Of a stretch of 64,000 nucleotides of DNA, positions 1-7,964 are shown piece after piece. The notes beneath the pieces were generated by a model. It was given only the letters and a program-made list of their open reading frames with translations, ran no database searches and was not told the DNA's origin. Source of the DNA: Massilia mucilaginosa (GTDB lineage Bacteria > Pseudomonadota > Gammaproteobacteria > Burkholderiales > Burkholderiaceae_D); assembly GCF_011682145.1 (NCBI RefSeq), contig NZ_WHJH01000025.1:1-64000 (forward strand), given 5' to 3'. Position 1 is the stretch's first letter. The number at the start of each line of letters is the position of its first letter. The translations under genes were made by a program, and so were the position numbers.

Positions 1-53
1 TTGTCGGACTCGGAAAGCTTGGAAAGGTCGGGACGCGGGAGCTTGTTTGCCAT
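1..53 (-). CDS. 5' end of an unidentified gene (partial)
   Basis: An ATG on the minus strand at 53 opens a frame that runs off the left edge. It begins Met-Ala-Asn-Lys-Leu-Pro-Arg-Pro-Asp-Leu-Ser-Lys-Leu. Similar starts occur in some transposases, but 17 codons are too few to identify it. Confidence 0.3.
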   Translation of the reverse strand, partial: MANKLPRPDLSKLSESD

Positions 54-544
54 GCCGCTATGATGAACGAAGCGTCCGGCGTTTACAACATGTATATTTC
101 ATCGTCACTCAGGCTGAACAGTTACGAGAAATTTTCGTAACGTGTTCCCAAGAACAATGCCGTTACGTCGTCTGTCGCGCACAGGTAAATGAATCTCCCT
201 AACACTATCGCGACAATGCAATGCGTTCGACTGTCGGCTTCGGGGCGCAAACGGACTGGCGCGGCCGAGGTCCGGAATGTTGGCCTTTTGCGGCAACATA
301 GCCTGAAATCGGCTGTTCCAAGTAAGTTGAACGTGCGCTGGTCAAATGCGAACCTGGAAAAAATCAGATATCGAGCAGGTATCAACCAACGCTACCCAAT
401 GGAGCACTGTCACGAACTTGAAACATGAGGACAATGCGCTGAGCGGCCGGGTAACGATTCGGTGCTAGAGTGATCTCCTTCACCACATTGCAAGCATGCG
501 CGGCGCCGGTAAACGTCGCATCCCGCTTGCTACGCCCGATGTTT
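54..544. other. Intergenic stretch, no gene seen
   Basis: No frame here has convincing coding character, and the short open frames on both strands overlap one another. No repeat, RNA gene or clear terminator was recognised. The promoter of the following oxidoreductase is presumably here. Confidence 0.4.
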
Positions 545-1960
545 ATGTCGACGACTCGCCGCACTTTCCTAGCCCAGGCATTAGGGTCTGCGGGGCTGCT
601 CTCACTCTGCCACGTTTCGGTGCTGGCCCGTCCTACGTTCGGGATCTCCAACGTCAGCCAGCTGTACCCCGTCGAAGTAGCCCGCATCGTCGTCCCGTTG
701 TCTACCGAAGAAGTGGCGCGTGAAGTCCTGGGATGGACAGGAAAAGTGGCAGTCGGCGGGGGACGATACAGCATGGGCGGCCAGACTGCTGTCGCCCTTG
801 GCTTGCACCTCGACATGCGGCGGATGGATCGGTTACTGCGCTTTGACCCGACAGCGCGCACGGTGCGGGTACAGGCTGGCATGACCTGGCGCGACCTGCA
901 AGACACACTCGATCCCGCTGGACTGGCGGTGAAAAGCATGCAAAGCTTTTCGAACTTCACGATTGGCGGCGCCGTCTCCGTCAATGCGCATGGGCGATAC
1001 ACTGATACCGGTCCGGTAGGGAGCACGGTGCGATCACTGCGCCTTGTGCTGGCCGATGGTTCGATCATCGACGCGAGTCCCAACGAAAACATCGAACTAT
1101 TTCGCGCCGCTATCGGCGGATATGGCGCTGTCGGCGTCATCACCGAGATTGAACTTGAGTTGACGGAGAACTGCCGTATCGAACGCCTAGTTGTGCCGCT
1201 CAAGCTGGCAACCTATCGTGCGTACTTCACCCGCCACGTGCGCGATGCGGCCGATGTCATTATGCATAACGCAGACCTGCTACCGCCTCGTTTCGATCAA
1301 CCAGTAGCCGTCTCGTGGCGCCGCACCAGCAAAGCGTTGACCGAATCGGCGCGTCTGGTGCCACGCGGCCTGTCCTATCGACTTAGCCAAAGCGCGCTAC
1401 GAGTGGCCACCGAGGTGCCGGGCGGTGATCTCTTGGTCCGACACGTATTGCATCCTCTGCTTCGCTCGCAAGGCACGGTAAAGTGGCGTAACCACGAGGC
1501 CAGCCTGGACGTGCGCGAACTAGAACCACCATCGCGCGCAACGTCCACTTATGCCCTGCAGGAATACTTTATTCCAGTAGTTCATTTCGAGACCTTTACC
1601 CGAGCAATGGCAGCGCTGATCCTTCAGCATCGTGCGCAAGTGTTGAGCGTATCTGTGCGACACGCAAACCCTGACCCAGTTCCGCTTCTGCCATGGGCTA
1701 AAGAGGAAGTATTTTCGTTCGTGGTGTACTACAAGCAAAAGACCAATGCAGCTGCATGTGCCGCCGTGGGTGAGTGGACGCGGGCAATGATCGAGACGGC
1801 ATTGCGGTATGGCGGACGGTACTACCTCCCCTATCAGTTGCACGCTACGAGAGCCCAATTTGCACTCGCATATCCCGAAATTGAAGCGCTCCGACGCCTG
1901 AAGCGGACGGTGGACCCTGATGGAAAATTCTCAAACGCGATGTGGGCGAAATACCTCTGA
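545..1960 (+). CDS. FAD-binding oxidoreductase, Tat-exported (GlcD/aldonolactone oxidase type)
   Basis: A 471-residue flavoprotein. The start is set at 545 because the product then opens with a twin-arginine signal (S-T-T-R-R-T-F-L followed by a hydrophobic stretch); the frame stays open back to 470. The N-terminal half looks like a PCMH-type FAD domain: VGGGRYSMGGQT near residue 75 and the GGAVSVNAHGR segment near 140. The C-terminal part, ending in an RTVDPDGKFSNAMW-like motif, resembles D-arabinono-lactone or L-gulonolactone oxidases, which oxidise sugar lactones or alcohols. The substrate cannot be read from sequence. No clear Shine-Dalgarno sequence lies before 545, so the exact start is uncertain. 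It appears monocistronic. Confidence 0.8.
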   Translation: MSTTRRTFLAQALGSAGLLSLCHVSVLARPTFGISNVSQLYPVEVARIVVPLSTEEVAREVLGWTGKVAVGGGRYSMGGQTAVALGLHLDMRRMDRLLRFDPTARTVRVQAGMTWRDLQDTLDPAGLAVKSMQSFSNFTIGGAVSVNAHGRYTDTGPVGSTVRSLRLVLADGSIIDASPNENIELFRAAIGGYGAVGVITEIELELTENCRIERLVVPLKLATYRAYFTRHVRDAADVIMHNADLLPPRFDQPVAVSWRRTSKALTESARLVPRGLSYRLSQSALRVATEVPGGDLLVRHVLHPLLRSQGTVKWRNHEASLDVRELEPPSRATSTYALQEYFIPVVHFETFTRAMAALILQHRAQVLSVSVRHANPDPVPLLPWAKEEVFSFVVYYKQKTNAAACAAVGEWTRAMIETALRYGGRYYLPYQLHATRAQFALAYPEIEALRRLKRTVDPDGKFSNAMWAKYL

Positions 1961-2185
1961 TTGGGCGCCGACCGAATCCCTGCACATCTCGCTTGGCCTG
2001 AGCCATTCCAGCTTGACCACTGAAATGTGGGTTTCTGTTCAGCGCGGTATCGGCCGAGGTTGTGACCGCAGCGCAAGCGTCAAGTACAATTGGCAGGAAT
2101 CGGCTGAGAATTCAACCGGTGTTCGCAGCGCCAAAGCACTGCTAAGTCAGCGTTCCGGTTTTTTGTAATGAGGAGGTAGACCAAC

Positions 2186-2815
2186 GTGATCCAGCTTGAC
2201 CCTAATTATGCCGTCTCAGATATCGATACGCTTGAGAGACTTTATGGTGCGCCTGCTGCTGCATCGGTTAAGAAGGAAGTCGCCTACGTGCATCCACAGT
2301 ATCGGAAATTTATCGAGGCTGCGCCCTTTGTACTCCTCGCAACAAGTGGATCAGAGGGAATGGATCTGTCGCCGCGAGGCGACTCGGCCGGATTCGTCCG
2401 CATTCACGATGAGAACACCTTGCTCCTACCGGACCGGCGGGGAAACAACCGGGTAGATAGCTTGCGCAATATTCTTCATGACCCGCGCGTTGCTCTCCTG
2501 TTCGTGATACCTGGGATTGGGGAAACACTTCGGGTTGTGGGCAAAGCATCGATCCACCTCGACCCAGACTTGCTTACGACGTTTTGTGTTGATGGGAAGC
2601 CCCCTCGGTCCGTGTTGGTGATAAAGGTTGAAGCTGTTTTCTTCCAGTGCTCCCGTGCAGTGCTGCGGTCGAGCCTTTGGGATCATTCTATGCACGTCGC
2701 CCGGGATGATCTGCCGAGTCCAGGGAAGATTCTTGCGGAGGTGAGTGATGGGGCAATTGATGGTCTAAAGTACGATGCCGACTTGCCCGAGCGCCTAAAA
2801 TCCACTATGTACTGA
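2186..2815 (+). CDS. Pyridoxamine 5'-phosphate oxidase-family flavoprotein (MSMEG_1061-like)
   Basis: A 209-residue cytoplasmic protein of the PPOX split-barrel fold, which binds FMN or a related flavin. The GTG start is fixed by a strong AGGAGG at 2171-2176. Family features are the PFVLLATSGSEGMDLSPRGD segment, the LLLPDRRGNNRVDSLRNIL segment that forms part of the flavin pocket, and the later GIGETLRVVGKA strand. The length is normal for the family. Function is probably a small-molecule redox reaction with unknown substrate. It follows the oxidoreductase by 225 bp. That gap holds an AACCGG...CCGGTT inverted pair ending in a T-run at about 2115-2165, a possible terminator, so the two genes are probably separate units. 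Confidence 0.82.
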   Translation: MIQLDPNYAVSDIDTLERLYGAPAAASVKKEVAYVHPQYRKFIEAAPFVLLATSGSEGMDLSPRGDSAGFVRIHDENTLLLPDRRGNNRVDSLRNILHDPRVALLFVIPGIGETLRVVGKASIHLDPDLLTTFCVDGKPPRSVLVIKVEAVFFQCSRAVLRSSLWDHSMHVARDDLPSPGKILAEVSDGAIDGLKYDADLPERLKSTMY

Positions 2816-2982
2816 CGATTTTGGACTACCAGATTTCATCGTCACCAAGTGGTCGCGATCCGGCGCGCCGATGGCAGCATGATCGGCTGGATCGACCCGC
2901 GGGCTTGACAGGCAGCTTTGGGGCGTTAGCGGTCATTCAAAGTTGATCCTGATCGTGCCATTTTCGGCTGAGACGTGGCATT

Positions 2983-3270
2983 TTATGGAAAGCAAAACCA
3001 GGTCTGCGCCTTGCATGTACGGCGTTGTTCGACTGCAGCTTTGCATAACCACGCACTTTCCATAAGTGCGGCGGACCGGTGCACCTCGGTTCCAGCCGCC
3101 AATTCCGCCATCCGCAAAGCCCCCAAGTGGTGATCGATCACGAAGATCAGATACTGCTGTTCAAACCGCGCCGCTGTGGTACCGAGGGCGTCCCTGGCCG
3201 CCGCCGGGGTGGCCGGCGCAAAGGCAATGACGGCGATTGCGCAAGGCGTTGCGCTATTCCGGTATCTCAT
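2983..3270 (-). CDS. Truncated DUF305-type exported protein
   Basis: A 95-residue product with an AAGGAG ribosome site directly before the ATG at 3270. Residues 1-26 look like a signal peptide (A-I-A-V-I-A-F-A-P-A-T-P-A-A-A). The next part carries the DUF305 signature: a Phe-Glu-x-x-Tyr run, then I-D-H-H-L-G-A-L-R-M-A-E-L-A. Full DUF305 proteins repeat this His-His/Met pattern and are around 150 residues or more; here homology stops after about residue 66 and the rest (E-S-A-W-L-C-K...) looks unrelated. It is probably a truncated copy whose C-terminus was replaced. The family is linked to metal or redox stress, but the exact function is unknown. Confidence 0.55.
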   Translation of the reverse strand: MRYRNSATPCAIAVIAFAPATPAAARDALGTTAARFEQQYLIFVIDHHLGALRMAELAAGTEVHRSAALMESAWLCKAAVEQRRTCKAQTWFCFP

Positions 3271-3483
3271 GACGATGCTCCTTGTGGTGCCAGGGAATTG
3301 CGGCCCGGCTGTTGAGTTCCCCCCTGTTGACCCTACGCTCAGGCCGCCCAGGCCGCGAGAGCTGCGTTCATCCGGGAGCGGCAGGTCCTCGCGCAACAAC
3401 ACAGCGCCAGGTCGCGGGCCGACATGGCGCAGGCGGCGACTCCGCGCAATGCGTACTTCCTTGCTCTGCGGACAAGCCTGGAC

Positions 3484-3618
3484 GGACTCCACTGCCACGG
3501 CGATGCCCTGCCCGCCGCCGATGCACAAGGTAACGATGCCGCAGCCGATGCCGTCACGCTGCATCGCATGCAGCAAACGCGTCACCAGGACGGCACCTGC
3601 TGAATGCCGATCCGGGTG
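3484..3618 (-). pseudogene. Remnant of an acetyl-CoA acetyltransferase (thiolase) C-terminus
   Basis: The minus strand encodes a short piece ending G-I-V-T-L-C-I-G-G-G-Q-G-I-A-V-A-V-E, the thiolase C-terminal block that carries the second catalytic cysteine (C-I-G-G-G-Q-G). Upstream residues A-R-H-P-D-R-H-S-A-G-A are a decayed version of the G-H-P-x-G-x-S-G active-site loop. Nothing else of the enzyme remains, so this is a fragment. Thiolases of the PhaA type commonly sit in betaproteobacterial stress and PHB gene clusters, which fits the neighbours. Confidence 0.65.
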
Positions 3619-3819
3619 GCGGGCGCCGGAAACGCCAGGCAGAGCCAGGCGCTGGTGGCCCGCAAGCCAGACCCTAACGCCCATGGCTCCCTGGCGGGGA
3701 TCGTTGCGACGCCGTCATGCGTCGCCGTCCCGATCCGACAGCACGGCGGCACCAGCCTGCCCGTCGTGGCCGCACTCTGGCGGCCGGCGCCAGTGTCATG
3801 ACGCCGGCCAGGCCGATTC

Positions 3820-4125
3820 TTATCCATAATTCAGCGAACGGTGCAACCGGATCCTGTCGAGCGCGCCATAGAGCGCCGCGAAGAACGCGCCCATGATGAA
3901 TGCCCATAAGGCGATGACCGTCAGGGCGGAGAAAAAATCCCGCCAGGGGTGCGGCGCGACGGATTGCAGCGCCCGGAAGTCCATGCCATGAAACAGTGCA
4001 TTCGTGAAGGCCATGAATTGCGCTGGCCACACGATCTCGATGAACGTGCAGAGCGAGTAAAACAAGGCGGCGGTCACCGATAAAGCGAGACCGGTTTGTA
4101 GCGGTTTCATATCCAATGGGTTCAT
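3820..4125 (-). CDS. DUF5676-type small membrane protein
   Basis: A 101-residue protein with two hydrophobic segments, about residues 12-35 and 65-88. Between them lies F-T-N-A-L-F-H-G-M-D-F, typical of the DUF5676 family of two-helix membrane proteins often found beside metal-handling or stress genes. It lies 6 bp downstream of the lipoprotein gene on the same strand, so the two are probably one transcript. Molecular function unknown. Confidence 0.6.
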   Translation of the reverse strand: MNPLDMKPLQTGLALSVTAALFYSLCTFIEIVWPAQFMAFTNALFHGMDFRALQSVAPHPWRDFFSALTVIALWAFIMGAFFAALYGALDRIRLHRSLNYG

Positions 4126-4131
4126 TCGGCG

Positions 4132-4452
4132 TCATTGACAGCGCTGCCGCATCATTTCCATCTGTTGCAGGCGCATTTCCGGCGACATGCCTTTCATGTG
4201 CCGCTCCATCATCGCCGGCCCCTGACCCGGCGCCGCGCTATGCATGTCGCGATACATTGCGCACATTGCCGTCATGTCCATTGCGCCCCGGCCCGACCGC
4301 GGTGCACCCGCCTCGGCGCCGGGTGTGTCCCGGCCTGGAGGAAAGGAGCCGGGATTCGTGGTAGCGCAGCCAGGCATGGCGCATCCTGCGAGAACGTGCG
4401 CAGCGGCGAGCGTCGCCAGCATGCGTATCGGAAAATTCGGCTTGCTGAGCAT
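4132..4452 (-). CDS. Small Met-rich lipoprotein, unknown function
   Basis: The frame is open to 4557, but the start is placed at 4452 because AAAAGGAG stands 8 bases before that ATG. From there a lipoprotein signal follows (M-L-A-T-L-A-A-A-H-V-L-A-G-C). The mature part is rich in Met, Gln and Arg, with M-D-M-T-A-M-C-A-M-Y and M-E-M-M-R-Q-R-C near the end. Met/Cys-rich exported proteins of this kind often occur beside DUF305 and DUF5676 genes, suggesting periplasmic metal (copper) handling; that is inference. 106 residues. Confidence 0.55.
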   Translation of the reverse strand: MLSKPNFPIRMLATLAAAHVLAGCAMPGCATTNPGSFPPGRDTPGAEAGAPRSGRGAMDMTAMCAMYRDMHSAAPGQGPAMMERHMKGMSPEMRLQQMEMMRQRCQ

Positions 4453-4804
4453 GGCGGCGCTCCTTTTGGATGATGCAACAGGCCCCGATGCGGACATGCC
4501 CGGCCCTCGGCGCGGTGCCTGGTGCCGCTTGCCGAACGGTTGGCATTGCGCATGCACATTGGAGGACGGTAGCCGGTCATGGCTTGGCAGACCTGAATCA
4601 GATTAGATGTCTCCCGGCGCAAATCGTTCAGTCGCACGATTGAGCCGCGTCAAACTGCGGCCAACCCGAAACAGCGCAAAATCGACGGAGACCGCTTGCG
4701 CGGACGCGCCGGCAGTGGTCAGCGCTCCCCGGACCAGGTCGTATCTTGCAGGCGCGGGCCGGGACCAACGGCCGGGAACCGAGCCCGCCAGCACCTGACC
4801 CGCC
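4453..4804. other. Intergenic region, no gene seen
   Basis: About 350 bases between two minus-strand genes. Short frames on both strands mirror each other and carry no recognisable domain. It presumably holds the promoter of the lipoprotein-DUF5676 pair. Confidence 0.35.
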
Positions 4805-5646
4805 TCAGTGAGCCATCCACAGCGGCAGTGGCGAAGAACGCAGTGCCGTGCGCGTCGCCCCGCCCATGATGACTTCGCGGAAGCGTGAATGGCCGTAGGC
4901 GCCCATGACGATCAGATCGGCGCCCCGGTCGGCCGCGTGCGACAGCAGCGCCGCGCCGACATCGGCAACGCCTTCCACCGCGCTCACCTCGACGCGCACG
5001 CCGTGCCGTGCCAGATACAAGCCGATGTCCGCGCCCGGAATGGACCCGTGAAGATCTCCCTCGGACTGCGCGTTGATCACCACCAGATCGACCTGTGTGG
5101 CGCTGTTGAGCATGGGAAGAGCGCTGGTGATCGCGCGCACCGCATTAGCACTGCCATTCCAGGCAAGCAAAACCTTGTTTCCAATTGCGCCCGCAATGCC
5201 GCTCGCGGGAACGATCAGGACCGGACGGGCGCAATTGAGCAAGACGTATTCAGGAAAGTCGGAACGCAGGCGCGGGGCGAATTCGTCGCGGCTGGTCTGG
5301 CCGACAATGACCAGGTCGCAGTAGCGCGCCTGCATGCTCACGCCGATTCCCGCTTCGTCATCGATCCTGCGCCGTTCCAGTGCGGTGACCCCTGCCGCGC
5401 CCGCACGCGCTTCGAATGCGTCCAGCGCCCTGTCGGCATCGGCCCTTAACTCGTCGACCGGGAAAACCACCGTCGGCATGCCGGGATCGCATCCGCCGAC
5501 CGGGAACACATACGGAGACAAGCCGGTGAGCGCAGTGCCGACAAGGTGCGCGTCGTACTGCAATGCGAGGCGCGCCGCAAGATCGGTGCGCTGCGCGGCG
5601 CGGCGCGCGCCGATTGGTCGACATGAACCAGAATAGTCTTGTACAT
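4805..5646 (-). pseudogene. Universal stress protein (two UspA domains), frameshifted near the N-terminus
   Basis: The natural start is the ATG at 5646 (M-Y-K-T-I-L-V-H-V-D-Q-S, the classic UspA beginning) with a GAAGGA ribosome site. The frame then breaks near 5600, where a GC-rich run (cgcgcgccgcgccgcgc) holds five extra bases compared with what the family motif needs. After the break the protein continues uninterrupted to 4805: the rest of domain 1, then a second UspA domain with K-V-L-L-A-W-N-G-S, ending in the ATP-loop-like G-A-Y-G-H-S-R-F-R-E-V-I-M-G-G. The remaining open part (from 5563, 252 residues) might still be made from an internal start, but lacks the first strand of domain 1. 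Either a recent mutation or a sequencing error; neighbours are stress genes. Confidence 0.7.
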
Positions 5647-5771
5647 AAGTAGTCCTTCATCAGAATGGATAGTCTGCCCGCGGTGCCGGGTGCGTGTCAG
5701 CCGGCAACAACGTGAGGTGACGGCCTTGCCCGCCAAGGATGACAACATTAAGAACAGGCCATGTCGTGCCG

Positions 5772-6215
5772 CTACTGGACCGGGAGCTGCCTGACGCCGT
5801 TGCCCGCTTTTCTGGGAAGGTGCAGCTCAAGAACCCCGTCCCTCAGGGTTGCCGCGGCGCGGTCGTGGTCGATCAAGCCAGGAAGCGTGAAACTGCGATA
5901 GTCGCTACCCTGGTGGCGCTCGCGCAATACCATCGCTCCCTCCCTGCGCTCCTGGCCGGCCTGGCTTGCCGCGTTGATCGTCACTTCGTCCGCGCGTACC
6001 GCCACGTCGACGTCCTCCTTCCGAAAGCCGGGCATTTCTGCCTTGACGAGGCAGGCCTGCTCGGTTTTCGTGACGTCCATGCGCATGCGTTGATCCGCAA
6101 GGGCCCGCAACGGACGCATGACATCGAACATATCGAAAAGGTTGCCGATCTCGCGCAGTGGATCAAAGTGCGGCAAGGTGCTTTGCCGGTTGAGGCCCTG
6201 AAGGTTGCCGGGCAT
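5772..6215 (-). CDS. Hsp20/alpha-crystallin small heat shock protein
   Basis: A 147-residue ATP-independent chaperone that holds unfolding proteins. The start at 6215 follows a GGGAGAA ribosome site; the frame is open to 6308 but the extra codons look non-coding. The alpha-crystallin domain is clear: V-K-A-E-M-P-G-F-R-K-E-D-V-D-V entering the domain, R-S-F-T-L-P-G-L in the middle, and the closing D-G-V-L-E-L-H-L-P-R-K motif. It lies upstream of the frameshifted universal stress gene on the same strand with a 125-bp gap. Confidence 0.88.
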   Translation of the reverse strand: MPGNLQGLNRQSTLPHFDPLREIGNLFDMFDVMRPLRALADQRMRMDVTKTEQACLVKAEMPGFRKEDVDVAVRADEVTINAASQAGQERREGAMVLRERHQGSDYRSFTLPGLIDHDRAAATLRDGVLELHLPRKAGNGVRQLPVQ

Positions 6216-6528
6216 TGTGTTCTCCCTGTAGTCGTGGATGTACGGAAAGGATGCGTCGCCATGCGATATCACCGCGTCAAGCAATGATGATAGGCGCGCA
6301 AAGCGCATGATCTCTGCGATACATCAATCGTCCGATGAACTTCGGGAGCCTGCGCCTGAGCTGCGCCAATACGCCATACCGGGCAGCGCTGAAAAAATCC
6401 GCTACCGGGACTCATGGCTGTTCTTTCGCCGCCGCGCCGGTCGCTTGCTCGTGAACTTTCGGGAAGCATCCAGGTCCAAACTTTTCTTGGCCGTGGTCTG
6501 CGGCCGCACAGCAGTCGCAAAGCCAACC

Positions 6529-7515
6529 ATGCACACCGTCCTTTCCACCGCGGCGTTGGACGGCCTGATGACACAGGCCCTTGTCGAATTCCCCACGCCA
6601 GTGATGATCACTGACGACGCCGGAACCATCCTGTGGGTAAATCAGGCCCTGTGCGACCTCTCCGGCTACGCCGCCGCCGAACTCCTCGGCCATACGCCGG
6701 CGCTGCTCAAATCGGGCAGCCAGGATGGCGCTTTCTATCAACAGTTGTGGAATACCATCCGGGACGGCCGCGTCTGGCACGGTGAAATGGTCGACCGGCG
6801 CAAGGACGGGTCGCACTACATCGCGGAGGAAGTGGTGGCGCCTTTGCGCGACGAGCAAGGCGTCGTTCGTCACTTCCTCGCGGTACAGCATGACATCACG
6901 GAACGTGAAAGCAGGCGCAAACGCGAACACTACCTGGCCTATCATGACCTCCTGACCGGCCTGCCGAATCGCGCCATGCTGCAGGACATCGCGCAGAAGG
7001 CCGTGGCTGGCGCCATGCGCTCGGAACAGCTGATCGCAATGATGTTTCTCGACCTTGACGGCTTCAAGTCGATCAACGACACGCTCGGCCACTACATCGG
7101 CGACCAGCTGCTTGTTGCGCTGGCCGAAAGAATGCAATCCGGGGTGCGCCATTCCGACACCGTCGCACGCATCGGCGGCGACGAGTTCGCCGTGCTGATC
7201 CCATCGCTGGAAAACCGGGCGACAGCCGCTCCGCTGGCGCAAAAACTGCTGGACACTTTGGCGCGCCCGTTTTCGTTGCGCGGGCATCAGTTCTGCATCC
7301 GCGCGAGCATAGGCATTGCGATCTTTCCATCGGATGCGGCGGACGTCGAGTCCTTGCTCAGATGCTCGGACCGGGCCATGTACCAGGCCAAGCTGCTGGG
7401 AGGGCAGCGCTACCGGTTTTTTGAACCTGGCACCACGCAGGATCCATCGGACGCGCCTGAGACGGACCAAGTTGCGCCAGCGCGCGTCCCGCCCTTGCCG
7501 GACGTGAATTCGTAA
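6529..7515 (+). CDS. PAS-GGDEF diguanylate cyclase
   Basis: A 328-residue cytoplasmic enzyme predicted to make cyclic di-GMP from two GTP. A PAS sensor domain (about residues 15-125) with P-V-M-I-T-D-D-A-G-T-I-L-W-V-N and a PAC tail (L-A-V-Q-H-D-I-T-E-R) leads into the GGDEF domain. That domain has L-T-G-L-P-N-R, D-L-D-G-F-K-S-I-N-D-T-L-G-H and an intact R-I-G-G-D-E-F active loop. No RxxD inhibitory site is visible four residues before GGDEF. The frame is open back to 6238; the ATG at 6529 was chosen because the PAS domain begins soon after it, but no strong ribosome site supports either start. Confidence 0.8.
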   Translation: MHTVLSTAALDGLMTQALVEFPTPVMITDDAGTILWVNQALCDLSGYAAAELLGHTPALLKSGSQDGAFYQQLWNTIRDGRVWHGEMVDRRKDGSHYIAEEVVAPLRDEQGVVRHFLAVQHDITERESRRKREHYLAYHDLLTGLPNRAMLQDIAQKAVAGAMRSEQLIAMMFLDLDGFKSINDTLGHYIGDQLLVALAERMQSGVRHSDTVARIGGDEFAVLIPSLENRATAAPLAQKLLDTLARPFSLRGHQFCIRASIGIAIFPSDAADVESLLRCSDRAMYQAKLLGGQRYRFFEPGTTQDPSDAPETDQVAPARVPPLPDVNS

Positions 7516-7558
7516 TCGTCCCCGTGCGCGACCCAAGGCGCGCATCGCGCTCAATGGG

Positions 7559-7911
7559 ATGGGCCAGGCCGCCTCGCTGGCGGCGTTGCGGGCCGGGACC
7601 GCGCGGGTCAGGCAACGGCCCGGCAGGCCCAATGTGCTGGGGGCGGTCAAGTTCGCCATGCCGAATCCCATGAACATTTACCTGCATTCCACCTCGGCGC
7701 GCGAACTGTTCGGCAAAGAGCGGCGCGACTTGAGCCATGGCTGCATCCGGGTGGAGCGTCCCACCGAACTGGCCGAGTTCATGCTGGCCGATCCATCGCG
7801 GTGGAACAGCGAGCGAGTCAGCGCGGCCATGCAGCCTGGCCCAACCCGCACGGTCCGCCTCGACGATGCCATTCCGGTGGTGCTGTTTTACGCCACCGGC
7901 GCGACCGCAAG
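7559..7911 (+). pseudogene. Fragment of an L,D-transpeptidase (YkuD catalytic core)
   Basis: From about 7598 the frame reads like the C-terminal catalytic part of LdtD/YcbB-type L,D-transpeptidases, which cross-link peptidoglycan: R-P-N-V-L-G-A-V-K-F, N-I-Y-L-H-S-T, L-F-G-K-E-R-R-D, and the active-site S-H-G-C-I-R-V-E. After V-V-L-F-Y-A-T-G (about 7905) the similarity ends and the frame runs antiparallel through the P-type ATPase gene. The N-terminal half expected upstream is absent, and no ribosome site or signal peptide exists. The nucleophile cysteine is intact, but the enzyme is not complete. Confidence 0.65.
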
Positions 7912-7964
7912 CTGGCGCAGGCCTTGGGCCTGGATTGAACGGCGCAGCCGGACGGCATGGCCGG

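Noticed and set aside
382-1203. Long minus-strand frame (273 codons) opposite the FAD oxidoreductase
   Set aside because: Arg/Ser/Pro-rich shadow of a well-supported gene, with no domain or ribosome site.
2816-2982. Possible IS remnant between the PPOX gene and the DUF305 fragment
   Set aside because: A short frame ending D-G-S-M-I-G-W-I-D-P-R-A looked like a C-terminus, but it could not be tied to any family.
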